Source of the DNA: Eutrigla gurnardus
Taxonomy: Eukaryota; Chordata; Actinopteri; Perciformes; Triglidae
DNA: 64,000 nt
NCBI GenBank assembly: GCA_963514095.1
Contig: OY741280.1
Location: 15,367,244 to 15,431,243 of the forward strand
Reading direction: 5' to 3'
Shown: piece by piece, positions 50,325 to 63,100 of the stretch
Layout: the number at the start of each line of letters is the position of its first letter
Position numbering within the stretch: position 1 is the stretch's first letter
The notes under the pieces: model-generated
The model's input: only the letters and a program-made list of their open reading frames with translations
Database searches by the model: none
Told to the model about the DNA's origin: nothing
Made by a program: the position numbers and the translations under genes

Positions 50325-50490
50325 CGTATACCGTCCGCGGGACAACACAAGTGTAGAAATGTGCGCAAATGTTGAGTTTCTTTCCCTCTTCTCCGCCTTT
50401 TCTGCGCCGCTTTGAGCCCAGGGAACTTGCCAAACTAGTAGGACAGCAGAATCTCTTCCGTGATTTAGTTTTTTTTTTTTTTTTTTTTTT
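50325..50490 (-). promoter_or_regulatory. Candidate non-coding exon 1 of the long-tailed S100 gene
   Basis: On the minus strand a consensus donor (TATACG|GTGAGT) lies at 50325, in a GC-richer segment preceded by a T-run on the plus strand at 50469-50490. It is the best candidate for the exon feeding the acceptor at 47725. A second possible donor is CCAG|GTACAC near 50534. Confidence 0.3.
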
Positions 50491-51959
50491 CTTTCCTTAA
50501 AACTTTTCCCCCTGACAAGTCAAAGGGCGTGTACCTGGAAGAGCGAGAGGGGGGAAGGAGTGGGAATGTGGAAGAGCGAGGCGCGTTAGCTCAGAGAAGG
50601 GAAAATAAAGGGAGTGAAAAGTGTATCAAAACGCTTTAAAGTTGTTTTTTTTATTGGAATTGTCTTTGGCTCGTGGGCCGGCTGCCTCACGTCATGCGTG
50701 ATTTGCGCAGTTTCACGCCAACTAGGCAGGCTTGTGGCTCGGAGACGGGGCGGGTGGGATTACTTCATCCGCGAGGCTTTCTCAAACTATTTCACTTATT
50801 AAACGGAACTGAACTTCAAATTATTATCCGTAAGCTTACAATCCGTCGCAGGGAGGATGTTTCTTTTTTTATTTTATTTTACACACATGTATGACTCATA
50901 CATGAATTAAACATGACTACATAATTGGACAAAAACTACACAGAGGGTTCAAACTTTAACCTGGATGTGTTGCGAGGGCCAAGCTTTATGGAATTGAGTC
51001 ATCAGTGTAAATGGTAAAGCCAGTCTGGCAAAAGTGGTGCAAGAGGTGAAGCAGTCTTGCCAGATTCTTGCGAGTATTTCAAATATTCTTCTTTAAATTC
51101 CCATGCACAGATACAAATCTCCCTGCTGCTGCTGCTGCTTGTGAATGAGTGAGAAAACAGGGTTGTATGAAAGCTCTCGATTGCCTCCTAAACCTGTGCC
51201 CAGCTTTTATTGTCACACACTGGCACCTTAGCATTTAGATACAAAGGTCATACTGTCTTATCTTGTGAAAGAGTTTTTTTAACACCAGCAAGCAGCACCA
51301 TCTCTCATGAGCAGAATTAAAACGGGCGTATGGGCTATAAAACAGCCGGGGAGGCCGCCAGCACACATAACTCCGTCTAGACATCAGAATGAACGCAAAG
51401 TAGCCGTGTAACGCCGAGCATCAACGGCTAAACAAGGACAATGCGATTCACCTAGAGAGCTCCACATCCGACCCCAACCTAGCGGGACGTCCCATCCCCT
51501 ATCACACAGCCCACTGAGGCCTCACTGACAGACACTGAAGACTGCAACGCTTGGACAGGCCGCTTTGTACAGGCATTATGAAGCTCTATGGAAACGAGAT
51601 ATGGTCTGGATGGTGTATTTGTGGCAGCAGCAACGCATATAGGATTACAGGCCCCTAAATCAAGGCTGTAATACACTCCCAGCTCAAATGTGGGCGGCTG
51701 GACGTCAAATAATGTGGTGAATGAATGACAGGAGACCGTGTTGGTGGCTGAGGGTTCGAGACAATGAAGCCTTTAATTCAAAGTTCCCTCCGTTCAGGAG
51801 ATGGTTAACTAAAGAGTTACACATGTGGAGTGATAAAGGAATTCGCAAATGCCTTTTTTTTTATTTTTATTTTTTTTTACAGTTTGACAACTTCAATTGA
51901 GTTGATTGGCGTTGCACAATCTGCTGGAGGCCGCGCCTCACGGTGGAGGGCGGGTCTCT
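50491..51959. other. Intergenic stretch
   Basis: No gene seen. The T-rich run at 51857-51880 contains minus-strand AATAAA motifs about 85-90 nt past the stop of the next S100 gene and may be its poly(A) signal. A short CTG run lies at 51123-51138. Confidence 0.45.
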
Positions 51960-52837
51960 CTACTGGCTGAAGCCTCCCTGTTTGCTCGCCAGATTTCCAA
52001 TCAGCTGCCAGAACTCGAGGAAAGTCAACTCCCCGTCGTTGTTTTCATCCAGGGAGCCCATGAGGCGATCGATGGCCCCGGGGTCGCTGGCGTTCTGAGG
52101 GCAATCACAGAGAGGAGACCCCGATCAGTGTCTGAGCTGCAACAGCAACGATGCCTACTCTGCAAGACTGTTGCCACCTAATGGTTGAGTGTAGTAATAA
52201 AACTGGACACACTAAGTATCCTGATGATACACGCCTTTCCAAATAAATGCATGTGTGATTATATGTTATACGTATATTGGTGGACGACAGTGGGGAATGG
52301 AACTCTAAGAGCATCACTATACAGTCTTTATGAAACATATTCAATCAATATATGTTATTATGTATTAATTATTACCATTCCACTTTCACAGAGTCACACT
52401 GGTGACACATTTGATAGTTTCACTGGTAGATTAGCAAGGAAATTAGCTTAAGCTGCAGCTCCAGTATATTGTTTTGTATGCTGCAGCATGAGAACTGACA
52501 TGTCACACACCAACTCGCAGCTTGAAAACATGTGTTGATGTCAAGATGATGATGCAAGGCATCTGTGAAACTAAGGCTGAAGGTCACAGTGGCCTTGTTG
52601 CATGTTAAAGCAACCAACAACAGCAGTGTCCATCTATCAGTGCTCCGGATGCAAAAAATGAACAGCAATCAGCAGGCAAAGTGTCTCTGAACAGCTTCTG
52701 AGATTTACCTTGACATAGTTGGGCAGCTGAGAGGTCACCAGCTTTTGGAATTCGTCTTTGCTCAGGGTGCTGGAGGATCCATCTTTGCCAGCAAACACCT
52801 TGAACTGGCTGACGAGGGTTCCGATGGCCGCTTCCAT
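51960..52837 (-). CDS. Short S100 protein, S100A13/14/16-like group (2 coding exons)
   Basis: Coding exons 52837-52709 (43 codons) and 52094-51960 (44 codons plus stop), phase 0, 87 residues. It starts MEAAIGTLVSQFKVFAGKDG. The N-terminal 14-residue S100 loop AGKDGSSSTLSKDE and the canonical second loop DENNDGELTFLE are both intact, so two Ca2+ sites are expected. The end FWQLIGNLASKQGGFSQ recalls the EYWRLIGELA of S100A13. The ATG lies 18 nt inside an exon whose acceptor (TTTCCAG|ATC) is at 52856. A non-coding exon 1 with donor at 52945 and a TATA box precede it. Function beyond Ca2+ sensing cannot be inferred. The exact fish paralogue is uncertain. Confidence 0.88.
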
Positions 52838-52944
52838 GATGGTTTGTCCTGAGATCTGGAAAGTGAACAAAAGTCTCGATGAACCATCTTTCACACGTAG
52901 ATGTGAGTCGGGTCGTATTGGAAGTACGGTGGCTGTGGTCTCAC

Positions 52945-53032
52945 CTTTTTCTCGTGTAGAGACGGTGGGTGATGTGTTCCAGCTGGCTGGTGAGAACCTT
53001 CAGTCTGACCATCACCTCTCTGAATATTTATA
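52945..53032 (-). promoter_or_regulatory. TATA box and non-coding exon 1 of the short S100 gene
   Basis: On the minus strand a TATAAATA box (53032-53025) is followed at about the expected distance by a short exon ending at the donor GAAAAAG|GTGAGA (52945). Transcription probably starts near 52998, giving an exon of about 50 nt, a standard S100 layout. Confidence 0.65.
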
Positions 53033-55754
53033 CACTTCATCTCCGTCGTGTGATGCACACATCAGCGGAAAAGGCTTAACCTGCCCTCTTCTCCCCCATC
53101 CAGCAGGCCGACCTTATCTCTCTCTCTCTCTGCTTTCCACTAAAAGCTGCAAGACCGCCACTCTGTCCGACAAAGGGCAAATTTGTACTGATGATAGCAC
53201 AAAACCCATTTCCAGTCTGTTTTGCGGAGCAAGGATCTCTGTCAGGCCGTTCTAATCACGCGTCTGAATCATGCATGCCTACGCAGTAATTCGTTTATAC
53301 AAAACATGACTCAAATAATATGGCATTCAGGGTGACATACTGTCTCTCCACAGTTAAAGGAGTACACGTGTGCAGAAGAGGAATGGTAACTCTTATGTTT
53401 AAAGCATTTTAAGGACGATGGAGGAAACGGAAATGCTTGCACGGTGACCTGGAGAATTCAAAGAATGACGAGCTCTCCGCAGTTTCATGGTGACAAGATT
53501 CTCAATGGTTGCTTACATTCTGGTTCATCGGCATATCGGCTTGTGTGTCACGTACAGGCCCGTGAGCGAGTATTTCATTCGAATGTAAATATTTTAGTTT
53601 GGCATCCTAGCTGTAGATAATAGATGCTTATCATGCCAACACCTTCCACTTCCTGCGAGAGTGAGTCAGACAGAAAGTCACACAACGCCGGGTATCGCTG
53701 CACATTCTGAAGCAGGGGGAAATGTTCTGTGATGCCGTTGCAATAAAAGACAAAAGACACATATTTAATGGTGAAAAAAAATGTATTGAACTTAACACTG
53801 ACTTCCTAAAAGAGGACGTAACTGATGATGAATGAAAAGAAAAATGATCCAAATTCTTCCAAAACATTTGTCCAGGGATCAACTACATGCACATCCGAGC
53901 CAGTTCCTACATTAGCAGTAAGCGCAGCAGGGTCCTACTGTGGAGACAAAAATACTTCTCTTATATTGATTCAACTTTCAGAAATGTGTTTCGTAAAAAT
54001 GAAATTTAGCTTTCCTTCGATCCCTTTGGTCTTAAAAATGTTCAAAATCAAAAAGTTCCTCCGTGCAAACAGCAGAGAACGTTTAACAAACATCCGTTCA
54101 ACGCTTCGTGTGTAAACCCTACGACATTCACTCCCTGCCTTATAAACAGCAGGCACATTTGCAAGCAGTGTAAACTTGTCTTCTTAATCTTGCAGGCGCA
54201 AATCAAACCCGAGACCTCTCGTCCAATCAAAGATATTCATTAAAAAAAATAATAAAGGCACGTATGCAGTAGCTGGCAAACTATAATGTCTGAAAACCAA
54301 CATAACTTCAGCATTTCCACATTCAATACGTATGGTCTGGGACAAAGAAAACAGTTGCAGTGTACCGACAGAATAAATAAACACCAAACACTCCAAAGCT
54401 TCTTTCAACCACGGAAAAAGGAGAACCAACAATCACTATCTGTCGACTTTTAACTTCACATCCACCTTAAGAGGGAAAACTTGACGATTGGACTCAAACA
54501 CAGAAGAAGTCAAAGAGAACTGGAAAGCAAATCTGCGATACTTGGGCGAAGCTTTGTGTCTCGTTGGACCTTTTGTTTTTTTCGTACAACTTAAAATTAG
54601 GAGAAAGAAAATGCAGCAGCTCCCCCATTTTCCCATTTTCTTGAAATAAATAACCTTCATTTCTTTTAGTGTATCTCTCGTATGTGTGCATGTCAGTTAA
54701 CGTCAACCTGCTGACAAATAAAGAGGACAATGGGGGGGTAAAAATGTATATACTGGTTAGCTTGCCAATCTCATTTACAGCCCATTAACTCTATATCTTT
54801 TGCTCTGGGATACCCAGTTTATGTAGATCATATGTTGGCGGTCCCCATGGCTACATTATGAAAAATATTAAAGAGAACTAATGGTCTAAAAAGCATAACT
54901 ATTTTGAAAAGTGCTAAAGTGGCTAGCGGTCATAGATTTAGCTACTATGGCTATCACTTTGTCCTATTGCTTTTCTTTTTAGCAGCTCTGACGTTTGAAA
55001 AACCTGGTTGTTCAGCACATCTGCCTTCAACTGACAGTTGAGAGTCGGAGGGGTGAAAAAGACTGTCACGTCTAGAAGCCAAACGCTCAGGGCATTGAAA
55101 CAGCACTCTTGTGTGTGTTTGCCCAAATCTATTAAAGAGCTGCTGACACAAAACTGGTCCGACCGGATCCGAGTGTTATCACTGAAAGAAAACCGGGATC
55201 TCATCCTCTGGGATTTGGACAGCTACACACGACTTCAGGCAAATGGTTTCTGCAACAACAAAAAACCTAGAGGCAGTTTCACACAGTCAAGTATTTCACA
55301 TGTCTTTCTGTAGCTGAACAACTTATATAATACGACATGATTTATGAGAATGGTGTTATTTTTTGCGCAAATACCATCTCCTTAAAGCCCAGGGTTTTTT
55401 TTTTTTTTGTTCAGTTTGAATTTACAAAATGAACTGCAACATGCACTACATATTGAGAAAACACTATAGAGCAGAGGAAAAACCCACACAACACATTACT
55501 GAAGGACTTTGCATTAGGAGGCATGACCTGACAGAGGTAGGTAACAACAACTAAGTCCAAAATGACAAGTACAAGCCTAGCTTATAATTAAAGACTCAGA
55601 GGGACATATTTATGAGAGGCACGACCACTCGGTACCGAAAGCTACTACAATTACAGCTCTGAAGAGGAGAATGTAGGCAAGAAATGTCCTATAAAACCAC
55701 CACTCGTGCTGCATCTTGGGTGTCGCGTTTTACTGCCTTTCCCTCGTTGTCTAT
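53033..55754. other. Intergenic region and pbxip1 3' UTR
   Basis: No coding exon recognised. Sequence just left of 55755 is the pbxip1 3' UTR; its end could not be fixed. A minus-strand ATTAAA at 53764-53769 is one candidate signal. Confidence 0.45.
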
Positions 55755-58700
55755 TTACACGGTGGCTGCAAACTTCCACAGGGCTTCCCGCTCAAACTCC
55801 TCCATCTCCTCCTCCAGGGAGTCGTCGTCCTTGCGCCCGCCGACCTCCAGAATGTCCACCATGTCCTCCAGAATGTCCGCCACGTCCTCGGCAAAGTCAC
55901 CGAAACGGACCCTGTCGTGGATGAACGCGCCGTCCTCGAAGAACTCGGCGGTCAGCTTCCTGATCTTGTCTTTGCCCTCGGACGAGGGTCCTTCGAGCTT
56001 GCTCAGGTAGCCCTCCAGCAGCTCCTCGAACTCGGGCAGCTCCACCGGGTAGAGCCCCTCCTTGCCGGCGCAGTCCTCCACGGAGCTGCAGCCCAGCTGG
56101 GGGCGGACGTTGCGTCTGAGCTTTTGCTCCTGGTCTCTCCAGAAGTCGTTGTGTTTGTACTGATGAGGCTGATGGGGCCGTTGGTGCTGGTGCTGATGGT
56201 GGTTGTGGGAGTTCTTAGCGGGCCGGCTGTGCCACGGCTTCTCCTTCCTCCTCTCCTCTCTGTCCATTCGGCGCTCGTCCTTCTTTCTCTCCCACTCGTC
56301 CTGGTGTTTCCTCCACGCCTCTTTGTGAGAGTTTTGCTTCTGAGACTTCCACTCCTTCTCCTTCTTCTCTTCTTTGTCCTGCCATCCTCCCTCTTTTCCG
56401 TGCTTCCTATCTTTCTCCTCTCTCCGTCCTTTCTTCTCGTCTTTCTTCCAGTGGTCCCGCTCATTGCTTTTGCCTTTGCTCCCTGTCCATTTGGACTCTT
56501 GTGACTTCTTCTTACCCCACCTCTCCACTTGTTCAGAGATCTTCTTATGGATCTCCACCAAATTGTCCCTGACGCGTTTCCTGTCGCCTCCATCTTTCTT
56601 CATACCTTGCAGTCTCTTCTTGCTCTCCTCCAGAAGAACCTTCTGCCTCTGGAGTTCCTCCTTCAGCTTTCTTCCCTCGCTTGTGTCCTTCCTCCACTCG
56701 GGTCCGGCTGCTTTCTGGTTACTCTGACCGTCTCCGTCACCAGGCTGCGGGGCTGACCTTGAGGTAGCCGCGGGCATTTCCTGATCAACTGTGGAGACTA
56801 CAAGATATCAGAGTTATAATGGGTTTCATAGTTAATTATCAGAAAGGTCAAAAGATGAGCACTCAATAATAAAGGATGTGGTTCATTTGCTGTTTGTGAC
56901 ATCATACCTGTGAGCTGACTGAGTTCAGTCACCCTGGACCTCAGACTCTCCAGCTCTTTCTTCAGCTCAGGCAGAGATGACAGCTCGCCCTTCAACTTCA
57001 CGTTTTCTTTCTCCAAGTCGGCTTTAGCCTTTTCATCACCAGTTGTTGACAATGCATTCAGCGCCGAGTCGAGTTCCTGTTTCTGAGACTGAGAAATAAA
57101 AGAAAAATAATGACGTCACCAACGCAGACAAGTTCCCCAGTCAAAGCTAGGTTGTGCACGACTTTGGACAATAATCATATTGTAGTGCATTAAAACATCC
57201 CAAAGGGTTAAAACGCCATCATTAGCATCAGTATGATGGTATACTGACCTGTAGTTGAGCCTCTAGCTGAGCGATTTGCTGGTTTTCCTGTGTGAGTTTA
57301 TCCAATAGCTCTTTCATATCCTGTGGATCACCGCTAAGCCAGTCCTGGAATGAAAACCATTGGCAAATGAAGAAAACACATATTTTTAAATAATCCTATC
57401 TTTAGCATGTGTCTTTTAGGTTTTAAGACGGAGCTTTCTTTAGACACTGTAGTACAGCCACATCACACTGAGATGGAGTTGAGGGAGAGACGGCAGGAAC
57501 AGACCTGGTTTTGTTCTCCATCACTCAGTTCAGAGGCGTCAAAGTCACCTGTCAGATAAGAAAACAAGACAAGTCTTGGCAACAGGCACTTTCATTGACA
57601 CACTGTCTTACAACCGCATGAGATGCTTTTGTTGTGAGGTGCGTTCCATGAGCTCAGGCGCTTCCCGCACACAGAAACTATTCATTTTTTAAAGTATGAG
57701 AGGTTTTTTTTGTCTAACCAAACAAACTGCCGGGAGGAGACTTAAGCAAGATCCAGCGATTCCGTCAAAACTGTGATGAAGTGTGTTATTGTTCAAATTC
57801 AGAATGCGTGTTATTTGCCATTTTCTGCTGCCGCTGCATGAAGTGTCAGGCCAGATAAGCGCTTGAGACAAGCTATGGAGCGTTAGCCGGCTAGCGCAGA
57901 AGCTTACACTGCTGTCTTATGTTAACCTACCATCATCCAGCTCAGAGAGGAAACCTGTTGACAGAGTACATCTTAGTACAGACTCCCATCTACTGCTGAC
58001 AGCTGCCAATAGATGTGCTTGTGTAATTCATAAATACTGGCATTGTCAAATTAGGACATATGTATTAATCAAATTTGGCTTCACAATAAACCACACAAAA
58101 CCTCTGATGTAACAGATGTGCACATAGAAAGTGGAATTTCAGTCTCACTGTTAATGATAGTAACCTATTGGACCGTGAAAAGCAGAAGCGAGTTAGCAGG
58201 CTTCGTTATGTGCATGAGGAACTCACCCGAGAGAAAGAGGGAACCTAAGAAGAGCAGGATCAGAGAACCCACAATGCATTTGTTCAAGGAGAACCACGGC
58301 TTTTCCTCCTTCCTCTCGGCCAGCTTAAACTCGGCTTCCTCTTCCTCGTCTTCCTCATCGGAGGTTCTTGGTCTCGGTGCCTCAAAGGAGGCGACGTTCC
58401 TCCTCCTCAGTCCATCATCGAAGCCGCTCGTGTCGCCGAAATCAAAACTGCCGGACGGTTCTACGGGAGGGAGAAAAACGAGACACGGTGAACATGAAAA
58501 GGCAACGGCAACTCAGCGTTTCATCATGCATTATCCATAATAGATAGCGCAGAGCCTGAAGTCAAACCACTATTCAAATGTGAGTCACTCCAACAAATCA
58601 TCACGGCCACAAAAGTGTCAGAACCAAAAAATCGCAATTATCTACTGGCAGATTGCCCAACACACACACACACACACAAAAAAACTAAATCTAAGCAAAT

Positions 58701-61393
58701 ACACGGACTGTTAAGCACAACAGTGTTTAAACTGTTTGTGGAAAAAAAGCGGGACGAGAACAGCCAGTGTTGCACGTGGAAATGGGACGACATTTTCTCA
58801 CTAAATTACAACAACAGTAATTTCACGCATTGGGGGTTTCTTCATTTTCTCAGCGGGACGTACGCCTCTCTGTCACACTGATGAATCACTTTCCAGATGC
58901 TAGCGTGACCGCAGATAAGAAACATGGTCGCCAATTCTTCTGCGGGAGGACTCTCATTTTCTGCTTCTATTGACGAGTGCTAATTGCAAAGCGCTGTGAA
59001 CCACTTACTTTGCTCAAGGCTGCGTTACCAGCGGGGCTGATTGTATCATGTTAACTATTAAAGCAGTGGTTCCTAACCCACTTTTTGGCCTGGGATCAGT
59101 GTTTTTTTTTATATCTGCTTCTCATTGTTTCATTTTTTAAGGCATCCATTTTGTCACAAGAAGGAACAGTCTCCAATTTGGGAACGACTCAAGTCAATAC
59201 TGACTCACCACCTCTAAATTCTCTCCTCACTCTGGTTCCACTGCTTAATTTATCACGCATACGTCATCATTAACATTCCTGTTGATTGATCCCATACCTT
59301 CCCCTTCTTCTTCTTCTCCTCCTCTCTCATATTGGGACACTGTCTCAGAGAGCTCCGGCTCCTTTTCCCCAGCTACCACCTCCTCCTCCTCCTCCTCCTC
59401 CTCCTCCCCCTCGGCCTCTACTGAACCAACAGTCTCTGGTGCAGGACTATCACTGATGGAGCTTTCAGTCACCAGGCTCTCTGGGACTTGGCTTGGCGGC
59501 TCTGGACTCTCTGGAATGAAGCTGATAGCAGCATCAACATGAGAGGGAGGATCACTGGCTGTAAATGTCTCTGTGGGGACGTTGACCTCAGGCTCAGGCG
59601 TGATGACAGGCCTCTCCTCAGCAGGGCTGGCTTGAATCAGCCCAATATCAGCAGGCGTGTCAAGCACTGGTTCTGTGGAGAGCTCAGTCGGCGGAGGAGT
59701 AGAGCAGGACTCCTCGGGCTCAGCTGTCAGGAGGTCAGCGGCAGCAATATCGAGTGGAGCCCCCAGATCAAGGTTGGTGACAAAGGGTGTGTCTCCGAGG
59801 GGCTCATTGTCACTGGGGGAGCTGGTCACAATGTCATGGATGACTGGAGGCTGACTATCCAGGTCCAGGTCTGGAGGATTGAGGTTGGGTGGGAGGGAAC
59901 TCATCTGGGTTGGACTAGATGGTATGGGACCCTCACTGGATTCTGGAGAGGTCTCTTGACACACCTAGAAGACAGCTATCTGTGAATACTTTGATACACT
60001 GATATCATGTTTTTGTGAACTTTTTGTGAATAATAACTCATTATTTTGTGATAAATTTGCTATGATTTCATTTTTTTTTTTTTTTTTACTCAGTTTTTAT
60101 TACAGTACGTCTCTTCGTACATTAAACACAATAATACAACACCAATGGCGGTTTCTAAACATGTAAATACTCTTAGGGGGGATTATGACATTGTTCAATT
60201 GTGTAATATATTCCTTGACTGGATTATTGTGTACCAACCTGATGGCCCTCTTCAGACAAGACAGTTTCTACCAGAATGTCACTTGCAGCAGCTCCTGAAA
60301 CACAGTCATACAATGTCAAAACTAACATATCAAACCAAAGACCGGGTTTAAAGGCAAACGTTTCATCCTTAAATGTTGATTTATGTTGCGACCCTAGCCG
60401 GTAGCCAGAGATCTTGACTCGTCAATACCCGTCACGTCCTCGGAGAGACTCGGGACGTCACCCAGGCTCTCAGTGCCGTCATCTACGGGCCCGACATTCT
60501 CAACAGCGGCGTCCTGTGGAGTCAGAAGATCCAGGGAGATCAAGCTTCCCATAAAGACTTAACACCTACATCCTCATGGTAACACGGCCTTTGATATCTA
60601 CAGCCCACTCGATACAGACATGCACGCACATACACGCAAGCATGGGCTGGGAAACACGTCAATATTTCTGGTTTTATCACCTTATTTTTTTTTAAACTTT
60701 AAACTATAAAAATGAAGTAGATGCTGAGTGGGTTTTCTCCCATAATGATTTCTGAAACACTTGATTACAGCCACTTCAAATTACAGTTAGACTTACATTT
60801 AACGACCATAAACGTCAACGTGTTGACATACAAGTCTCCATTCCTCAACTGATACTGAGATATATATACACAGCTGTCACATTCAGTCTACTCTCATTTA
60901 TTTAAATGGGGTGAACAAAATATGACCTCTCAGTAGAATGCAGTAGAATGCAACTCAATTCTCCTATAACCTTCAATATAACCTTTACAGTAAGTATAAA
61001 AAGTACAATTTATTGCAGGGATGTTGCAGTAGATTAGTTTTCGTCAGGTGTATCTTATAAACTGGCTATTGGGTGTATATTTGTTAGGCGTAACTGAGGA
61101 GAATTTGGGGCTTATTACAATAAAATAAATAGTTTGTCCTTAATGCCCTGTCCTAACAAAGACACACACAACTACTTGCACATGGAATTTGAAATACATG
61201 TGCCACAACGTTATGGGGAGCTGAAGGGGGGCAAGCACAGACGTGCCATATTTTAAAGAAACTTGCATTCGTTAAACGGAGCTTCGAGTTTCAGTTTTCC
61301 CGTGCTCGTTCTCTGGCATACCTCAGGGGAGAGGAGGGTCCAGCTGTTGGTCGAGGAGCCGCTGCTGCCTGTGCTGTTGCTGTTGTCAGACAT
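55755..61393 (-). CDS. pbxip1: PBX homeobox-interacting protein 1 (HPIP), 10 coding exons
   Basis: PBXIP1 binds PBX homeoproteins, oestrogen receptors and microtubules. Exons 5' to 3': 61393-61322, 60513-60429, 60294-60239, 59964-59298, 58460-58227, 57954-57931, 57548-57505, 57344-57249, 57088-56908, 56797-55755; all phases agree, 833 residues (human 731). The N-terminus is MSDNSNSTGSSGSSTNSWTL. An acidic Pro/Ser/Glu-rich region includes a poly-Glu run (59380-59408). A hydrophobic segment CIVGSLILLFLGSLFLS lies at about residues 355-371. Coiled coil follows (LLDKLTQENQQIAQLEAQLQ, like human LLLDKLAKENQDIRLLQAQLQ), then a Lys/Glu/Arg-rich basic region and a His-rich patch. The conserved C-terminal block contains GCSSVEDCAGKEGL and FFEDGAFIHDRVRFGDF (human FFGEDGIFRHDRLRFRDF). 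The related CCPG1 is less likely because of that C-terminal block. Confidence 0.93.
59060..59210. mobile_element. Possible hAT-like repeat fragment in a pbxip1 intron
   Basis: GCAGTGGTTCCTAACCCACT at the left and CCAATTTGGGAACGACTC at the right form imperfect inverted ends of the common fish 'gtggttcccaacc' repeat type. Identification is from memory and weak. Confidence 0.35.
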
Positions 61394-62195
61394 CGCCCTC
61401 TTCAGGCTCAACTCGGCACAGCACGGTGCAGACTCCGGATCTGTGATTTTTCTGCAGACGACGACAGAAACAACGTGTCTTTGAACATACCTGATGCATT
61501 CACGAACATGCACAGTGAACGCGGTGACTGTAACGTGGTCGCTAGTGTTGCTGTATTGTAGGCTAATAGTGACAAATGTTAAGTATGCGGTCACGGAAGT
61601 GAAAATGCACACAAAATGTGTCTGATTGTCTGTGATATTTTGATGGTGATTATGTAAACAGTAGTCTAGGAGGACACCATTAACGTTACGGTTTGGAGGC
61701 GAATCCGCTGTCGTTGATACAAGTTATATAACGGTGTATTGGCATCCATAATATACTGCTGCGCAGTTGGAAAGGGGTTCAGTCGGGAGAAACAGGACTC
61801 TCCTGGCCGTGTTTTTATAACCGCTGCTACGTCCAGCAAACCTTTCACTCACAGCCACAGACCCAGTCCATCTGTGTGGCAGTTAAAATCCCCAACAATG
61901 ATCAAACCGCGGACACGAGCAGTTAATCCAACCAGACACGAGCAAACCAGCGGTTAATACTTACGTGTCGACAACACTACGTGCGCTAATCTTCTGTTTA
62001 GCACATCTAGAAAGACAATTTTAGGGGCTAGAGTTGTTGTAGCAACCAAATTCAGGGTTCACACAGAATGGTAAACAAAGGAGGGTAGGCTGCATATCCC
62101 CACTCCCACTCTTCCGCGTTCTCGCAGGCCCCGCTGCTCGCTTCAAACACCTGCTCGACTACGAGTTAAACACGAAGAAGACATTTTTATTTACC
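61394..62195 (-). other. pbxip1 5' intron(s) and non-coding exon(s)
   Basis: An acceptor (GTCTGCAG|AAAAATC) lies about 60 nt upstream of the ATG. Possible donors of a non-coding first exon are at 61965 (CGACAC|GTAAGT) and 62195 (AAGTTAG|GTAAAT). No other coding exon is seen. Confidence 0.5.
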
Positions 62196-62420
62196 TAACT
62201 TCTTCACACCTCTGTCGCTCGCTGTTCTTTCCCCTCCAAACCCCCTTTTGTTTGTTTTTTCCCCCCTATGAAAAACGCTCCTCTCTTCCCGTGAACTTGG
62301 GAACTTTGGGAATTCCAAGCTGCGTCACGTCGACCAAGAAGCCTCTCGTCCAATGGGATTTCAGCGGTGGCTGCGGAGCTCCCGCCCCTGAGCCAAGGCT
62401 GGACCAATCAGAGAGAAGTG
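62196..62420 (-). promoter_or_regulatory. Candidate pbxip1 promoter
   Basis: GC-richer region with two CCAAT motifs on the plus strand (near 62350 and 62405) just upstream of the candidate first exon. No TATA box at a suitable distance is evident, so this is a tentative TATA-less promoter. Confidence 0.35.
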
Positions 62421-63100
62421 TGATGTCAGGAAAAACGACGAACAGCCTAGCATGATTGACGCATGCAGGTGAGAGTGGCAGGTGATGAGCAGCACAGCTC
62501 CTTCCCCTGGTTGTTACTTCATGTGTGGAGCTCAGCCTCAAGATGCATGCGTGTGCATATATATATAGATACAGATATATATATGCACAGGAGGGGGAGG
62601 CTGCCAGGACCAGCCGCACACTGACACGTCTGCAGAGCTATATTTAAACTGCGGGATTTACCGGGGCTGGACATACCCCTCCACTCCGATTGCTCCAGTG
62701 TAGACATCGATTTCATCACCTTGCTCCCTTTATCTGAAGTTAGGGTTCGTTAATGGCTTTATTAAGGATAGACATATTTACGTTAACACCTCCGTATATC
62801 AGAAAATCAGAACCCACATAAACATCCACGCTATTAAAGACACATTGAAGTCTGTGGTTCCAGATAGATTATTTTATATGTAGATTACTGTGGTGAAAGA
62901 AGAACTATGTAATAAAGCCATAATGTAAACTACTACAAAATGAAAGTAAAACAGTAAATGTATGGCGTACTGTAGTATTTTTTTTTAATTGTCATGTATT
63001 ATCATGTATTATTATTGTGTAAGCAGAATTCTCACTTTTTCCAGATTAATCCATAGCATTGCATCCTTGTTCCAAAGATGGTAATTCAGATTTTGTATGT
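62421..63100. other. Intergenic, nothing recognised
   Basis: Short TA tracts lie near 62558-62584. The rest is AT-rich sequence without a supported open frame. Confidence 0.5.

Noticed and set aside
55716..56504. Leucine/valine-rich 262-codon frame on the plus strand
   Set aside because: It is the antisense of the Lys/Glu-rich pbxip1 last exon, whose coding strand has clear family similarity and phase-matched splicing.
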